Shown here piece by piece: positions 1 through 6,852 of a stretch of 36,544 nt of DNA. The stretch's first letter is position 1; the number at the start of each line of letters is the position of its first letter. The notes below the pieces were generated by a model, which saw nothing but the letters and a program-made list of their open reading frames with translations, was not told the origin of the DNA and ran no database searches. The stretch lies in contig SVNP01000024.1 in assembly GCA_015066805.1 (NCBI GenBank), positions 1-36,544 on the forward strand, read 5' to 3'. The translations under genes were made by a program, and so were the position numbers. The DNA is from Ruminococcus sp. (lineage in GTDB: Bacteria > Bacillota > Clostridia > Oscillospirales > Ruminococcaceae).

Positions 1-102
1 AGGATGCGGATCGTCATACATACGATCAAGCTGTATCCTCATTCCCTTGGGATAGAACTCACGGAGCATATCAATCTTCGCTTTACTTGGCATTTTATTC
101 AT
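1..102 (-). CDS. DUF4314-type protein, N-terminal part (cut by window edge)
   Basis: The frame opens at an ATG (102) and runs off the left edge, giving 34 residues beginning MNKMPSKAKIDMLREFYPKG and continuing to an RIQLDRM motif. This start is typical of the small DUF4314 proteins carried by firmicute integrative and conjugative elements and phages; their function is unknown. A GTGAGG ribosome site lies 8 bases upstream, inside the end of the preceding frame, whose TGA directly abuts this ATG, so the two are probably translationally coupled. The identification rests on recognition of the N-terminus only; the rest is outside the window. Confidence 0.7.
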   Translation of the reverse strand, partial: MNKMPSKAKIDMLREFYPKGMRIQLDRMYDDPHP

Positions 103-564
103 TCATATCACCTCACATAGAAATACCACCCATGCCAGTATTGATTTTGTTTCTTTTAGAGAATAAAGTACATTTATAAAACTATGTTCAAATTCAATAT
201 AAATCTCATTACGTTTTTTAATTTCAAACTTATTTATTACATATTCATAATATTTATCTGGATTACAGCTTAATGAAATAATATCAAAAATAACCTTTAT
301 TATTCGGATATCAACAACATCATTTAAGATAGATAGTATTTCATCTAAATAATCATCAGAGCATTGATTTATATTAATTAATGCTTTAAGTGCTAACGAT
401 GTTATATAGCTAGGCTGGTTACCATTTCTTAAGATATTTATTATTATCTTCTGAGCTTTATCTTTTTCAAATAATCTTGTTGTATATTGTATAACCTGTA
501 GCAACGTTGAAAGTCCATATTCATTTTGTTTTTCTTCGAATTTTAGAATAATATATGTCCACAT
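103..564 (-). CDS. AT-rich hypothetical protein, 153 aa
   Basis: I do not recognise this protein. It is rich in Ile, Asn, Lys and Tyr and looks all-helical with repeated hydrophobic heptads, such as a stretch around residues 50-75 reading like a HEAT- or TPR-type helix pair; that fold is only an impression. Base composition is far more AT-rich than any other gene in the window, suggesting recent acquisition. The start is doubtful: an in-frame TAG lies just upstream, the ATG (564) has no convincing ribosome site, and the frame could be the 3' part of a broken gene. Its stop abuts the start of the DUF4314 gene. No function is proposed. Confidence 0.5.
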   Translation of the reverse strand: MWTYIILKFEEKQNEYGLSTLLQVIQYTTRLFEKDKAQKIIINILRNGNQPSYITSLALKALININQCSDDYLDEILSILNDVVDIRIIKVIFDIISLSCNPDKYYEYVINKFEIKKRNEIYIEFEHSFINVLYSLKETKSILAWVVFLCEVI

Positions 565-608
565 TTCTTGGCATTCATATAACTAAACAAATTTGCTTAC
601 ATCCTCTA

Positions 609-959
609 TTACTGTATGAATAGGAAGGTTTTTATCAATACAATAATGTCATTCGCTTCAACGATCGCTCTTGCATTCGGAATGAACTGTGACTTCCGAG
701 CGTAGTCAGCACCCTCGGCTTCAACAAGGATTCCATCGCTGCCGTTGGCATCAAGGAAGAGAATGCAATGGGCTGTGTTGCCTTCCATATACATCAGATC
801 CTTGTTGTCGATAATTTCGGGAGCATCTTCAAGGGGATGATCTCTCATCTGTTCGAACCTCTTACCGTAGAGGGGAATGACTTTCTCCACTTCAATCTGC
901 ATCGGCTTATAGTTATGAGCCTTGTGATTGAGCAGAGCATTGAATGTGATTTTCTTCAT
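609..959 (-). CDS. Small conserved protein of mobile elements (DUF6329-like, tentative)
   Basis: The frame encodes about 116 residues beginning MKKITFNALLNHKAHNYKPM, followed by an acidic, Met-rich middle and a conserved-looking segment with HCILFLDANGSDGILVEAEG. It resembles short uncharacterised proteins, possibly DUF6329, found near DUF4314 genes in clostridial integrative elements. The ATG at 959 is preferred over that at 965 because a GAGAGG site is 8 bases before 959 but only 2 before 965. The last 15 or so residues, rich in Ile, Leu and Phe, come from sequence that turns abruptly AT-rich near 650, so the natural C-terminus may have been replaced. Function unknown. Confidence 0.6.
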   Translation of the reverse strand: MKKITFNALLNHKAHNYKPMQIEVEKVIPLYGKRFEQMRDHPLEDAPEIIDNKDLMYMEGNTAHCILFLDANGSDGILVEAEGADYARKSQFIPNARAIVEANDIIVLIKTFLFIQ

Positions 960-999
960 GGGCATCGCCTCTCTTTCTTTTTAATAGTATAAGGGAAAC

Positions 1000-1048
1000 A
1001 AAAAATGCCGAACCAATCGAGAGTAGTGACTCTCAACGGGTTCGGCAT
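1000..1048 (-). terminator. Intrinsic terminator 1 (minus strand), two-part hairpin
   Basis: Outer stem ATGCCGAACC/GGTTCGGCAT (1005-1014 with 1039-1048) and inner stem GAGAGT/ACTCTC (1019-1024 with 1029-1034) are separated by a small internal loop. Read on the minus strand the hairpin is followed by a run of T (1000-1005). It is the last of three in a row. Confidence 0.75.
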
Positions 1049-1093
1049 AACGAACAAGAAACCGCCAGAAACTTTGTGAAAGTTTTTCGCAAT

Positions 1094-1135
1094 AAAAAAG
1101 AGCAGACTTTGGAATTTTTCTTCCAAATCTGCTCT
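1094..1135 (-). terminator. Intrinsic terminator 2 (minus strand)
   Basis: AGAGCAGA and TTTGGAA (1099-1114, with one bulged C) pair with TTCCAAA and TCTGCTCT (1121-1135) around a TTTTTC loop. On the minus strand the stem is followed by six T (1094-1099). Confidence 0.75.
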
Positions 1136-1241
1136 CACATCTCTTGAAAATGAAAAAACGCCCGTTCAAATCCTCTTTTGAGGCTGAAAAGGCAAAATGT
1201 CATCTACGGTTTCAGTATAAAAAATTTCGGCGTCAGAGCAT

Positions 1242-1269
1242 AAAAAAACCACGCAACTGCGTGGTTTTT
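1242..1269. terminator. Intrinsic terminator 3, end of tRNA unit
   Basis: CCACGC/GCGTGG stem with an AACT loop, flanked by A-run and T-run on both sides, so it can stop transcription in either direction. It lies 31 bases beyond the 3' end of tRNA-Tyr and is the likely end of the tRNA transcript. Confidence 0.8.
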
Positions 1270-1299
1270 CGCCCTGTCATCTATTTTGGGCATAAGAAA

Positions 1300-1384
1300 T
1301 GGTGGGAGAGGGTGGATTCGAACCACCGAAGTCAGTGACAACAGATTTACAGTCTGCCCCCTTTGGCCACTCGGGAACTCTCCC
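1300..1384 (-). tRNA. tRNA-Tyr (anticodon GUA), CCA encoded
   Basis: On the minus strand the acceptor GGGAGAG (1384-1378) pairs with CTCTCCC (1310-1304). The anticodon loop gives ACTGTAAATC with anticodon GTA. The variable arm is long, as expected for class II tRNA-Tyr, and the T loop GGTTCGAATCC is canonical. The genome encodes the discriminator A and the terminal CCA (1302-1300). It is cotranscribed with tRNA-Thr 10 bases upstream. Confidence 0.95.
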
Positions 1385-1394
1385 ATTCCTATAA

Positions 1395-1467
1395 AGCTGG
1401 TGGACGGACTTGAACCCCCGACCTGCTGATTACAAATCAGCTGCTCTACCAACTGAGCTACACCAGC
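1395..1467 (-). tRNA. tRNA-Thr (anticodon UGU), CCA not encoded
   Basis: Acceptor GCTGGTG (1467-1461) pairs with CACCAGC (1402-1396). The anticodon stem GCTGA/TCAGC encloses loop TTTGTAA, anticodon TGT. The T arm contains GGTTCAAGTCC. The CCA end is absent from the DNA, unlike the neighbouring tRNA-Tyr. It is the first gene of the two-tRNA unit. Confidence 0.95.
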
Positions 1468-1510
1468 ATATTCGGCTCGGTCAACGTTGTTCTCCGTAAC
1501 CAGCTTTATT

Positions 1511-1539
1511 ATTATAGCACATCATTGCAGAAATGTCAA
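1511..1539 (-). promoter_or_regulatory. Promoter of the tRNA-Thr/tRNA-Tyr unit
   Basis: Minus-strand TTGACA (1539-1534), 17-base spacer, TATAAT (1516-1511), with TGC just before the -10. Both boxes are consensus, as expected for a strongly expressed stable-RNA unit. Confidence 0.9.
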
Positions 1540-1622
1540 GCCTTTTCCGAAAAAAATTCCGGAATTTTTTGAGATTTTTGAAATACCGCCTGCATCCGTC
1601 ATTTTTTGCAGTATAGCAGCAT

Positions 1623-1667
1623 AAAAAGAAGCAAGACCGCACCCCAATGTTCATCGGAATGCGGTCT
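1623..1667 (-). terminator. Terminator of the dockerin gene
   Basis: AGACCGCA/TGCGGTCT arms (1634-1641 and 1660-1667) with further GCA..CC/GG..TGC pairing inside; minus-strand T-rich tract follows. It lies 8 bases after the stop codon. Confidence 0.75.
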
Positions 1668-1675
1668 GTAAAGGG

Positions 1676-2599
1676 TTATTCAGCCAAAAGCTGCTCCCAA
1701 GAGATATCCTCACCCAGCAACGTCACACGATTGTAGTACAAAATGATCCACAACGCATCCACAGTATTTCTGCTGCCGTCGCCGTTGATATCGGAGACAT
1801 TGTAAGCCACTTCGGGCAGTGCAGGATCCAGCCGTTCCATGTACTCCGATTCATTTCCGTTGCCCATAACATGGCAGGCATTATAGAACTGCAAAACGCT
1901 CATTGCATCGGTAGTATCCACATCACCATCGGAATCCACATCGCCTAGATTCCCTGTACCGGGTGCAACAGAATCATCCACCACAGTAATGGTACAGTCT
2001 TCTCTCACCACCGCCGGCAGCTCGATGTCATCATAATCCCCATCAAAGCTATGCACATTAAACAGCGGATACAGCTTACCGGAAGAAAGCACCAGATCAC
2101 GGGTATCAAAGTAGATCTGATACTGACCGGCAGGTGTCCCCTTCGGGATCCGTACATCGAACGTTACAAAAGCAGCATTTTCATCTGCCACAGGGGTATC
2201 GTCCCAGCTTACGCCGTCATCGGCATAGGGGCCATACCAGGCGATGAGATTGGAAACATCATGCACCTGGGAATAGGGATTATATACGTTGCGGGATTCC
2301 TCTCTGCCCTCTAAAAAGCAAGGATCTGCAAAGCCGCCGTTTTCAATGATGATACCCTCACTGTTAGCGATCACAATTCGCATGGAGCTGATACCCGTAT
2401 AATTCTCGATATACATAGCACCATGCACCACCTGCTCCGATTCCGCCAGCTCCTGAACAGTAAACAGATCATTGTCTACGGTCAGTCGGAAGGTCATCGG
2501 TGTATCGGCAGCCGCAGCAGGAAGCGAAAAGCAGCCGGTACTCAGTACCAAAGCAGCAGCCGCTGCAGCGGCACGCTTCAAGCGATCAAACAGTTTCAT
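1676..2599 (-). CDS. Secreted dockerin protein with a possible cohesin-like domain, 307 aa
   Basis: Start is the ATG at 2599 with GGAGG 7 bases upstream. Residues 1-31 form a signal peptide ending PAAAA|D. Residues 36-175 are a beta-rich domain with the pattern of a cohesin-like sandwich: VVHGAMYIENYTGISSMRIV early and FDVRIPKGTPAGQYQIYF late. Residues 218-292 hold a type I dockerin: first calcium loop GDVDSDGDVDTTDAMSVLQF, second SDINGDGSRNTVDALWIILY, separated by an unusually long linker of about 30 residues. If the first domain binds dockerins, the protein would be a cellulosome adaptor like ScaC of R. flavefaciens; otherwise it is a dockerin-borne unknown module. The dockerin is certain, the cohesin assignment is inference. 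It follows metG on the same strand, 131 bases apart, with no promoter seen. Confidence 0.85.
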   Translation of the reverse strand: MKLFDRLKRAAAAAAALVLSTGCFSLPAAAADTPMTFRLTVDNDLFTVQELAESEQVVHGAMYIENYTGISSMRIVIANSEGIIIENGGFADPCFLEGREESRNVYNPYSQVHDVSNLIAWYGPYADDGVSWDDTPVADENAAFVTFDVRIPKGTPAGQYQIYFDTRDLVLSSGKLYPLFNVHSFDGDYDDIELPAVVREDCTITVVDDSVAPGTGNLGDVDSDGDVDTTDAMSVLQFYNACHVMGNGNESEYMERLDPALPEVAYNVSDINGDGSRNTVDALWIILYYNRVTLLGEDISWEQLLAE

Positions 2600-2730
2600 T
2601 ACAGTACCTCCGTTTATTGATACAGCGGTCACAAATCACTCAAAGGAGCCGATGTGATATGTCCCAAACGCCTCCCCGCAGATTCTGCATCCGCTATGGC
2701 AGTATTCCTCTCAGCCGTATTCTCCCGCAA

Positions 2731-4710
2731 TCAGTGGAGTCTGGCACCGCAAGGCACGCCGTCATCCACAAACATGACCTTACAGCTTCCATCGGGCAGA
2801 TCGGCAGCACAGATCATACCGCAGCTTTCCACGCCGCAGAGCTTCACGGGCTTGAGGTTTGCAACCAGCAGCACCTTTTTCCCGATTAAGTCATCGGGCT
2901 GATACCACTTTGCAATACCGGAAACCACCTGACGCTGCGCCATACCGTCATCCAACTGCAGGCAAAGCAGCTTGGAGGATTTTTTCACCTTCTCGCAGGC
3001 AATGACCTTTGCCACACGCAGATCGGATTGGAAGAAGGTCTCAATGCCGATTTCCTCTGCAAACGGCTCCACAGGAGGCTGCTCGGCAGCCTTTGCGGCA
3101 GCAGCCTTTGCATCCTCGGCAGCCTTCAGTTCGGCCAGCAGTGCATCGGCATTGACACGAACAAACAAGGGCTTTGCCTCACCGATGACTGCACCATGCT
3201 GCAAACCGCCGAACACAGCGCAGCGGGCAAAGGATTCTTCCTCGGCGCAGGGAGCTGCATCGGGGGTGTAAGCCAGAATTTTTGCAGCGGTCTCAGGCAT
3301 AAAGGGCATCAGCAGACCACCAATGCAGCGGATACCGCACAGCAGATTGTACAGCACCTTGGCAAGGCGAGGCTTTGCATCGGGATTCTTTGCCAGAACC
3401 CAAGGTGTGGTTTCATCAATATACTTGTTGCAGCGACGAGCCAGATCCATGACAGCCTCCACGGCATCGCTGACACGGAAAGCATCCAGCAGCGCAGCCA
3501 CACGGGCAGCAGTACCCTCTGCAACCGCCTGCAGATCGGCATCAAACTCGGCATCGGGAGCATCGGCAAGCATCTCGGCAGAAGGAATCTCGCCACCGAA
3601 ATACTGATGCAGCATAGCCACGGTACGGTTCACCAGATTACCCAGTGTATTGGCAAGATCGGAGTTAAAACGCTCGATCATGGTTTCATAGGTAATGGAA
3701 CCGTCAGCAGCAAAGGGCATCTCACTCAGCAGATAGTAACGCACAGCATCCACGCCAAAGCGTTCCACCAGCTCATCGGCATAGATCACATTGCCTCTGG
3801 ATTTGCTCATCTTATCATTGCCGAACAGCATCCAGGGGTGACCGAAGATCTGCTTGGGCAGGGGCAGCCCCAGTGCATGGAGCATAATGATCCAGTAAAT
3901 GCTGTGGAAACGGACAATATCCTTACCGATGATATGCACATTGGCAGGCCAGTATTTGTTGTACAGCTCACCATGATTGCCGGCTGCATCGTAGCCCAGT
4001 GCGGTGATATAGTTGGAAAGGGCATCAATCCAGATATAGATGACGTGCTTCTCATCAAAGGGCACGGGAATACCCCACTTTACCGTAGTACGGGATACGC
4101 AAAGATCCTGCAGACCGGGCTTGATGAAGTTGTTGAGCATCTCCTTCTTGCGGCTTTCGGGGTAGATAAAGTCGGGATGGGCTTCGATATATTCCTCCAG
4201 CCACTGCTGATACTTGGAAAGTCTGAGGAAATAAGCCTCCTCCTTGGCATCGTGAACATCTCTGCCGCAGTCGGGGCACTTACCTTCCACCAACTGGGAA
4301 TCCGTCCAGAAGCTCTCACAGGGGGTGCAGTATTTGCCCACATACTCGCCCTTGTAGATATCTCCCTGATCGTACAGCTTCTGGAAGATATCCTGCACAG
4401 CCTTGGTGTGAGCAGGATCGGTGGTGCGGATAAAGCCGTTATAGGTGGTATTCAGCAGGTCACAGATCTCACGGATCTCCCCTGCGATCTTGTCAACGTG
4501 CTGCTGAGGAGTAATACCGGCTTCCTTTGCGATCTCCTCGATCTTCTGGCCATGCTCATCGGTACCGGTGAGGAAGTACACATCATACCCCTGCATACGG
4601 CGGAACCGTGCCAGCGCATCGGTCATTACGATCTCGTAGGTATTGCCGATATGCGGTTTGCGTGAAGTATACGCAATGGCTGTTGTCAGATAATAGGGCT
4701 GCTTGTTCAT
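2731..4710 (-). CDS. metG: Methionyl-tRNA synthetase, 659 aa
   Basis: Charges tRNA-Met with methionine in the cytoplasm. The class I signature appears as PHIGN (about residues 19-23) and KMSKSRGN in the Rossmann core. A zinc knuckle with CTPCESFW and CPDCG lies between. The C-terminal 110 residues form a Trbp111/EMAP-like tRNA-binding domain (FFQSDLRVAKVIACEKV), which makes this the long dimeric form. The start at 4710 has AAGGAGG 9 bases upstream; an in-frame extension to 4848 has no support. The leader from the predicted start site is only about 58 bases, so there is no room for a T-box. An Ala/Glu-rich linker precedes the tRNA-binding domain. Confidence 0.97.
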   Translation of the reverse strand: MNKQPYYLTTAIAYTSRKPHIGNTYEIVMTDALARFRRMQGYDVYFLTGTDEHGQKIEEIAKEAGITPQQHVDKIAGEIREICDLLNTTYNGFIRTTDPAHTKAVQDIFQKLYDQGDIYKGEYVGKYCTPCESFWTDSQLVEGKCPDCGRDVHDAKEEAYFLRLSKYQQWLEEYIEAHPDFIYPESRKKEMLNNFIKPGLQDLCVSRTTVKWGIPVPFDEKHVIYIWIDALSNYITALGYDAAGNHGELYNKYWPANVHIIGKDIVRFHSIYWIIMLHALGLPLPKQIFGHPWMLFGNDKMSKSRGNVIYADELVERFGVDAVRYYLLSEMPFAADGSITYETMIERFNSDLANTLGNLVNRTVAMLHQYFGGEIPSAEMLADAPDAEFDADLQAVAEGTAARVAALLDAFRVSDAVEAVMDLARRCNKYIDETTPWVLAKNPDAKPRLAKVLYNLLCGIRCIGGLLMPFMPETAAKILAYTPDAAPCAEEESFARCAVFGGLQHGAVIGEAKPLFVRVNADALLAELKAAEDAKAAAAKAAEQPPVEPFAEEIGIETFFQSDLRVAKVIACEKVKKSSKLLCLQLDDGMAQRQVVSGIAKWYQPDDLIGKKVLLVANLKPVKLCGVESCGMICAADLPDGSCKVMFVDDGVPCGARLH

Positions 4711-4774
4711 GGGAAACGACCTCCTTGTTATATGGCTGCCGCAGCAGAGACCACGGCATTTTTCTCCGTTTATC

Positions 4775-4803
4775 ATTATAGCATATTTTTCCCGGTTTGT
4801 CAT
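4775..4803 (-). promoter_or_regulatory. metG promoter
   Basis: Minus-strand ATGACA (4803-4798), 17-base spacer, TATAAT (4780-4775) preceded by TGC. Transcription would start near 4768. Confidence 0.8.
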
Positions 4804-4833
4804 CTCTTTTTTGAAAATTCCCAAAAATCCTGC

Positions 4834-4868
4834 AAAAAAACACGGCACGATGAAATTATCATCGTGCC
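4834..4868 (-). terminator. mscL terminator
   Basis: Ten-base-pair stem GGCACGATGA/TCATCGTGCC (4844-4853, 4859-4868) followed on the minus strand by seven T. It ends the mscL transcript before the metG promoter region is reached. Confidence 0.85.
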
Positions 4869-4879
4869 ATGCAAAAGAC

Positions 4880-5296
4880 TCACTTGTTTTCGGCCTGTGC
4901 CTTCAGCAGATCACGGATCTCGGTGAGGAGCACTTCCTCCTTAGAGGGAGCAGCAGGTGCAGCGGGAGCCGCAGGCTTCTTGCGCTTCAGTGCATTGATG
5001 CCCTTCACGATAATGAACAGGCAGATAGCAGTCAGCAGGAAGGTGATGATATTCTGGATGAAATTGCCCAGATTGATAAAGGGCTCATTGCCCCACGGAA
5101 TGGAAATGCCGAAATTCTCGAAATTGATGCCGCCCAGAACCGTACCGATAATAGGCGTGAAGATATCGTTGACCAGCGAAGTGACGATAGCAGTGAAAGC
5201 ACCGCCGATGATCACGCCGACTGCCATATCAATCACGTTGCCCTTGGAGACAAACTCCTTAAATTCCTGCATAATGCCCTTTTTCTCGTTTGCCAT
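4880..5296 (-). CDS. mscL: Large-conductance mechanosensitive channel MscL, 138 aa
   Basis: Homopentameric membrane valve that opens under hypo-osmotic stress. The N-terminal amphipathic helix KKGIMQEFKEFVSKGNVIDM leads into TM1 (AVGVIIGGAFTAIVTSLVND), the typical loop with IFTPIIGTVLGGINF, and TM2 (NIITFLLTAICLFIIVKGIN). The tail carries an Ala-Pro linker and the usual C-terminal helical bundle LLTEIRDLLKAQ. Length is normal for the family. Monocistronic: own promoter-like -10 and own terminator. Confidence 0.97.
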   Translation of the reverse strand: MANEKKGIMQEFKEFVSKGNVIDMAVGVIIGGAFTAIVTSLVNDIFTPIIGTVLGGINFENFGISIPWGNEPFINLGNFIQNIITFLLTAICLFIIVKGINALKRKKPAAPAAPAAPSKEEVLLTEIRDLLKAQAENK

Positions 5297-5349
5297 ATGT
5301 AAAACATCCTTTCCTTGGCTGCGTCACGCGCAGCATACTCACATACTGT

Positions 5350-5378
5350 ATTATAGCATATTTCCGCAAGAATTGCAC
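5350..5378 (-). promoter_or_regulatory. Probable mscL promoter (extended -10)
   Basis: Minus-strand TGC-TATAAT with TATAAT at 5355-5350. The hexamer 17 bases upstream (GTGCAA) is a poor -35, so recognition would rely on the extended -10. Confidence 0.5.
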
Positions 5379-5426
5379 TATTCAATCTGACGAATTTTGT
5401 CGATTTCCACCGCCTGTTTTGGTTGT

Positions 5427-5456
5427 TTTGACAGTTCCGACCTGTCAAACTATACA
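5427..5456 (+). promoter_or_regulatory. Upstream promoter with palindromic operator-like repeat
   Basis: TTGACA (5428-5433), 17-base spacer and TATACA (5451-5456) on the plus strand. The -35 lies in a perfect 8-base inverted repeat TTTGACAG/CTGTCAAA (5427-5434, 5442-5449), placed where a repressor dimer would block polymerase. It points toward the VanY-type gene. Confidence 0.5.
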
Positions 5457-5504
5457 AAACACCTTCAGGATTTTATGCAGCTTCCACAAAGATGCGGAAA
5501 ATCA

Positions 5505-5534
5505 TTTCCATTTTTGCTAAAGCTGTGGTATAAT
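5505..5534 (+). promoter_or_regulatory. Proximal promoter of the VanY-type gene
   Basis: TATAAT at 5529-5534 with TGG immediately before it (extended -10). The -35 is weak, TTTCCA at 5505-5510 with an 18-base spacer. It lies 64 bases before the earliest start codon. Confidence 0.6.
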
Positions 5535-5597
5535 GGATACCATAGATAGGACGAAGCGCAGCAGGCATATGAGCCTCTGCCATGAAAACCAACCGTT

Positions 5598-6707
5598 GTG
5601 AAAGGAGAATGTGCGGCTCCCCTGCCGTGCATGAAATATCATATGGCTGTATACCATACTACCGGCAAAGAACTGCGGAAATCCCCCAAAAAGCTGCTGG
5701 CCGGCATTGTAGTGCTGCTGGCTGTGGCAGGTACCGTGTTCGGTGTGATCTCCGTGAAAAACGGACTGCAGGATATCGCCACCCCCTCCGGGGAGGAAAG
5801 CAGTCCGGAGATCAGCGTGCCCTCCTACCCCGACAGCATCACCACCCCCGAAGACAAGGTCATCTACGCTTACGATATCCGCTTCCACGATGAAACGGCA
5901 AAGGGTGCCCTGGTGCTGGTGAACCGTCAGCACGGTATTGAGGATACAGAAACCGGACTGGTGCCTGTGTTCGATTTCAAAAATGAGCATTACAAGGTGC
6001 GTGACCATGAGGTTCTGCTGCAGGAAGAAGCCATTCTTGCCCTGAACGAAATGACTGCCGCCTTCTATCTGGCAACCGGCAAGGAAGATCTGCAGGTCAC
6101 CACAGGCTACCGCACCAAGGCATATCAGCAGGAGCTTTACGATAACTACACTCCCGATGCCGACGAGGACCCCTCGGAAATGGCAGCAAAGGGCGGTCAC
6201 AGCGATCACGAAAGCGGCTATTCCGTGGATTTCAACATCTACCGTGACGGCGAAAGCCTGACCATGGACGGTACCGGGGATTACGCATGGCTGGCAGAGC
6301 ATTGTGCAGAGTACGGCTTCATCCTGCGTTACCCTCAGGACAAGGTCTCCGAAACGGAATTTGCCTATGAACCGTGGCATTTCCGCTATGTGGGCAAGGC
6401 ACACGCCTTGTATATTACACAAAACAAGCTTTCTCTGGAAAGCTACCTGAACCTGCTGAAGGATTACACCTACAACGGCACCCATCTGCAAATCACCGAT
6501 GCACAAGACAGCCTTTGCGAGGTGTTCTATGTCCCCGTAAACGAGGAATCGGCAACCACGGAGATCCCCGTTCCCGCCACCTGCGAGCATACCGTATCCG
6601 GCAACAATGTGGATGGCTATATTGTGACCGTGTTTCCCGAACGGCCTCTGACCCAGACGGACACCGACACCCCCGAGGACGAATCCGCCGCCACCCCCAC
6701 CGAATAA
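5598..6707 (+). CDS. Membrane-anchored D-alanyl-D-alanine carboxypeptidase, VanY/M15B type
   Basis: Zinc peptidase that trims the terminal D-Ala of peptidoglycan stem peptides outside the cell. Counting from the GTG at 5598, a short basic N-terminus precedes one membrane segment (about 33-52, LLAGIVVLLAVAGTVFGVIS) and a linker rich in Pro, Ser and Thr. The catalytic domain spans about 130-275. Metal and catalytic residues are in GGHSDHESGYSVDF (His204, Asp211) and EPWHFRYV (Glu258, His261). A C-terminal extension of about 95 residues ends in a Thr/Pro/Asp-rich tail. The start is unresolved: the AAAGGAG at 5601-5607 is inside this frame, and an internal ATG at 5631 is the main alternative. The protein has no VanRS or VanX neighbours, so housekeeping wall trimming is more likely than glycopeptide resistance. 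Confidence 0.9.
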   Translation: MKGECAAPLPCMKYHMAVYHTTGKELRKSPKKLLAGIVVLLAVAGTVFGVISVKNGLQDIATPSGEESSPEISVPSYPDSITTPEDKVIYAYDIRFHDETAKGALVLVNRQHGIEDTETGLVPVFDFKNEHYKVRDHEVLLQEEAILALNEMTAAFYLATGKEDLQVTTGYRTKAYQQELYDNYTPDADEDPSEMAAKGGHSDHESGYSVDFNIYRDGESLTMDGTGDYAWLAEHCAEYGFILRYPQDKVSETEFAYEPWHFRYVGKAHALYITQNKLSLESYLNLLKDYTYNGTHLQITDAQDSLCEVFYVPVNEESATTEIPVPATCEHTVSGNNVDGYIVTVFPERPLTQTDTDTPEDESAATPTE

Positions 6708-6708
6708 C

Positions 6709-6747
6709 AAAAAAGATGCAGTCCAAAGCGGGCTGCATCTTTTTTTG
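6709..6747 (+). terminator. Terminator after the VanY-type gene
   Basis: GATGCAG/CTGCATC stem (6715-6721, 6733-6739) inside A6 and T7 runs. It begins two bases after the stop codon. Confidence 0.85.
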
Positions 6748-6756
6748 TTTTTGGCA

Positions 6757-6838
6757 GAAAAAAGCACCCCACTTCCGTGAGGTGCGTCTCATAGCGAGAC
6801 AAAAGGGTGTTTTTCGGAGAACACTTGTCGATCTGACA
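6757..6838 (-). ncRNA. Candidate small RNA of about 80 nt
   Basis: A minus-strand extended -10 (TGCTATAAT) sits just upstream at 6852-6844. A strong intrinsic terminator follows about 50 bases later: GCACC..CAC/GTG..GGTGC stem (6764-6785), then six T on the minus strand (6763-6758). No open frame of useful length lies between. The predicted transcript holds two further hairpins, GTGTT/AACAC (around 6823-6806) and GTCTC/GAGAC (around 6800-6786). It matches no RNA family I recognise; it is not SRP RNA and is too short for 6S RNA. The -35 region is weak. Confidence 0.4.
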
Positions 6839-6843
6839 CTCCG

Positions 6844-6852
6844 ATTATAGCA
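6844..6852 (-). promoter_or_regulatory. Extended -10 element before the candidate small RNA
   Basis: Minus-strand TGC followed by TATAAT (6849-6844). The hexamer at the expected -35 distance is TGATTT, a poor match. No minus-strand gene follows before the terminator at 6785-6758. Confidence 0.5.

Noticed and set aside
2530-2599. Lipobox in the dockerin protein signal (LSTGC)
   Set aside because: The residue at -3 is Ser, not the usual Leu, and a better signal peptidase I site (PAAAA-D) follows.
3028-4665. Plus-strand open frame of 545 codons
   Set aside because: Antisense to metG; composition is that of a mirror frame and no motif is seen.
4711-4768. T-box riboswitch before metG
   Set aside because: The leader from the predicted start is about 58 bases with no specifier loop or T-box sequence.
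5582-5893. Overlapping plus-strand frame of 103 codons at the start of the VanY-type gene
   Set aside because: Arg/His-rich shadow lacking any motif, whereas the main frame has the M15 metal ligands.
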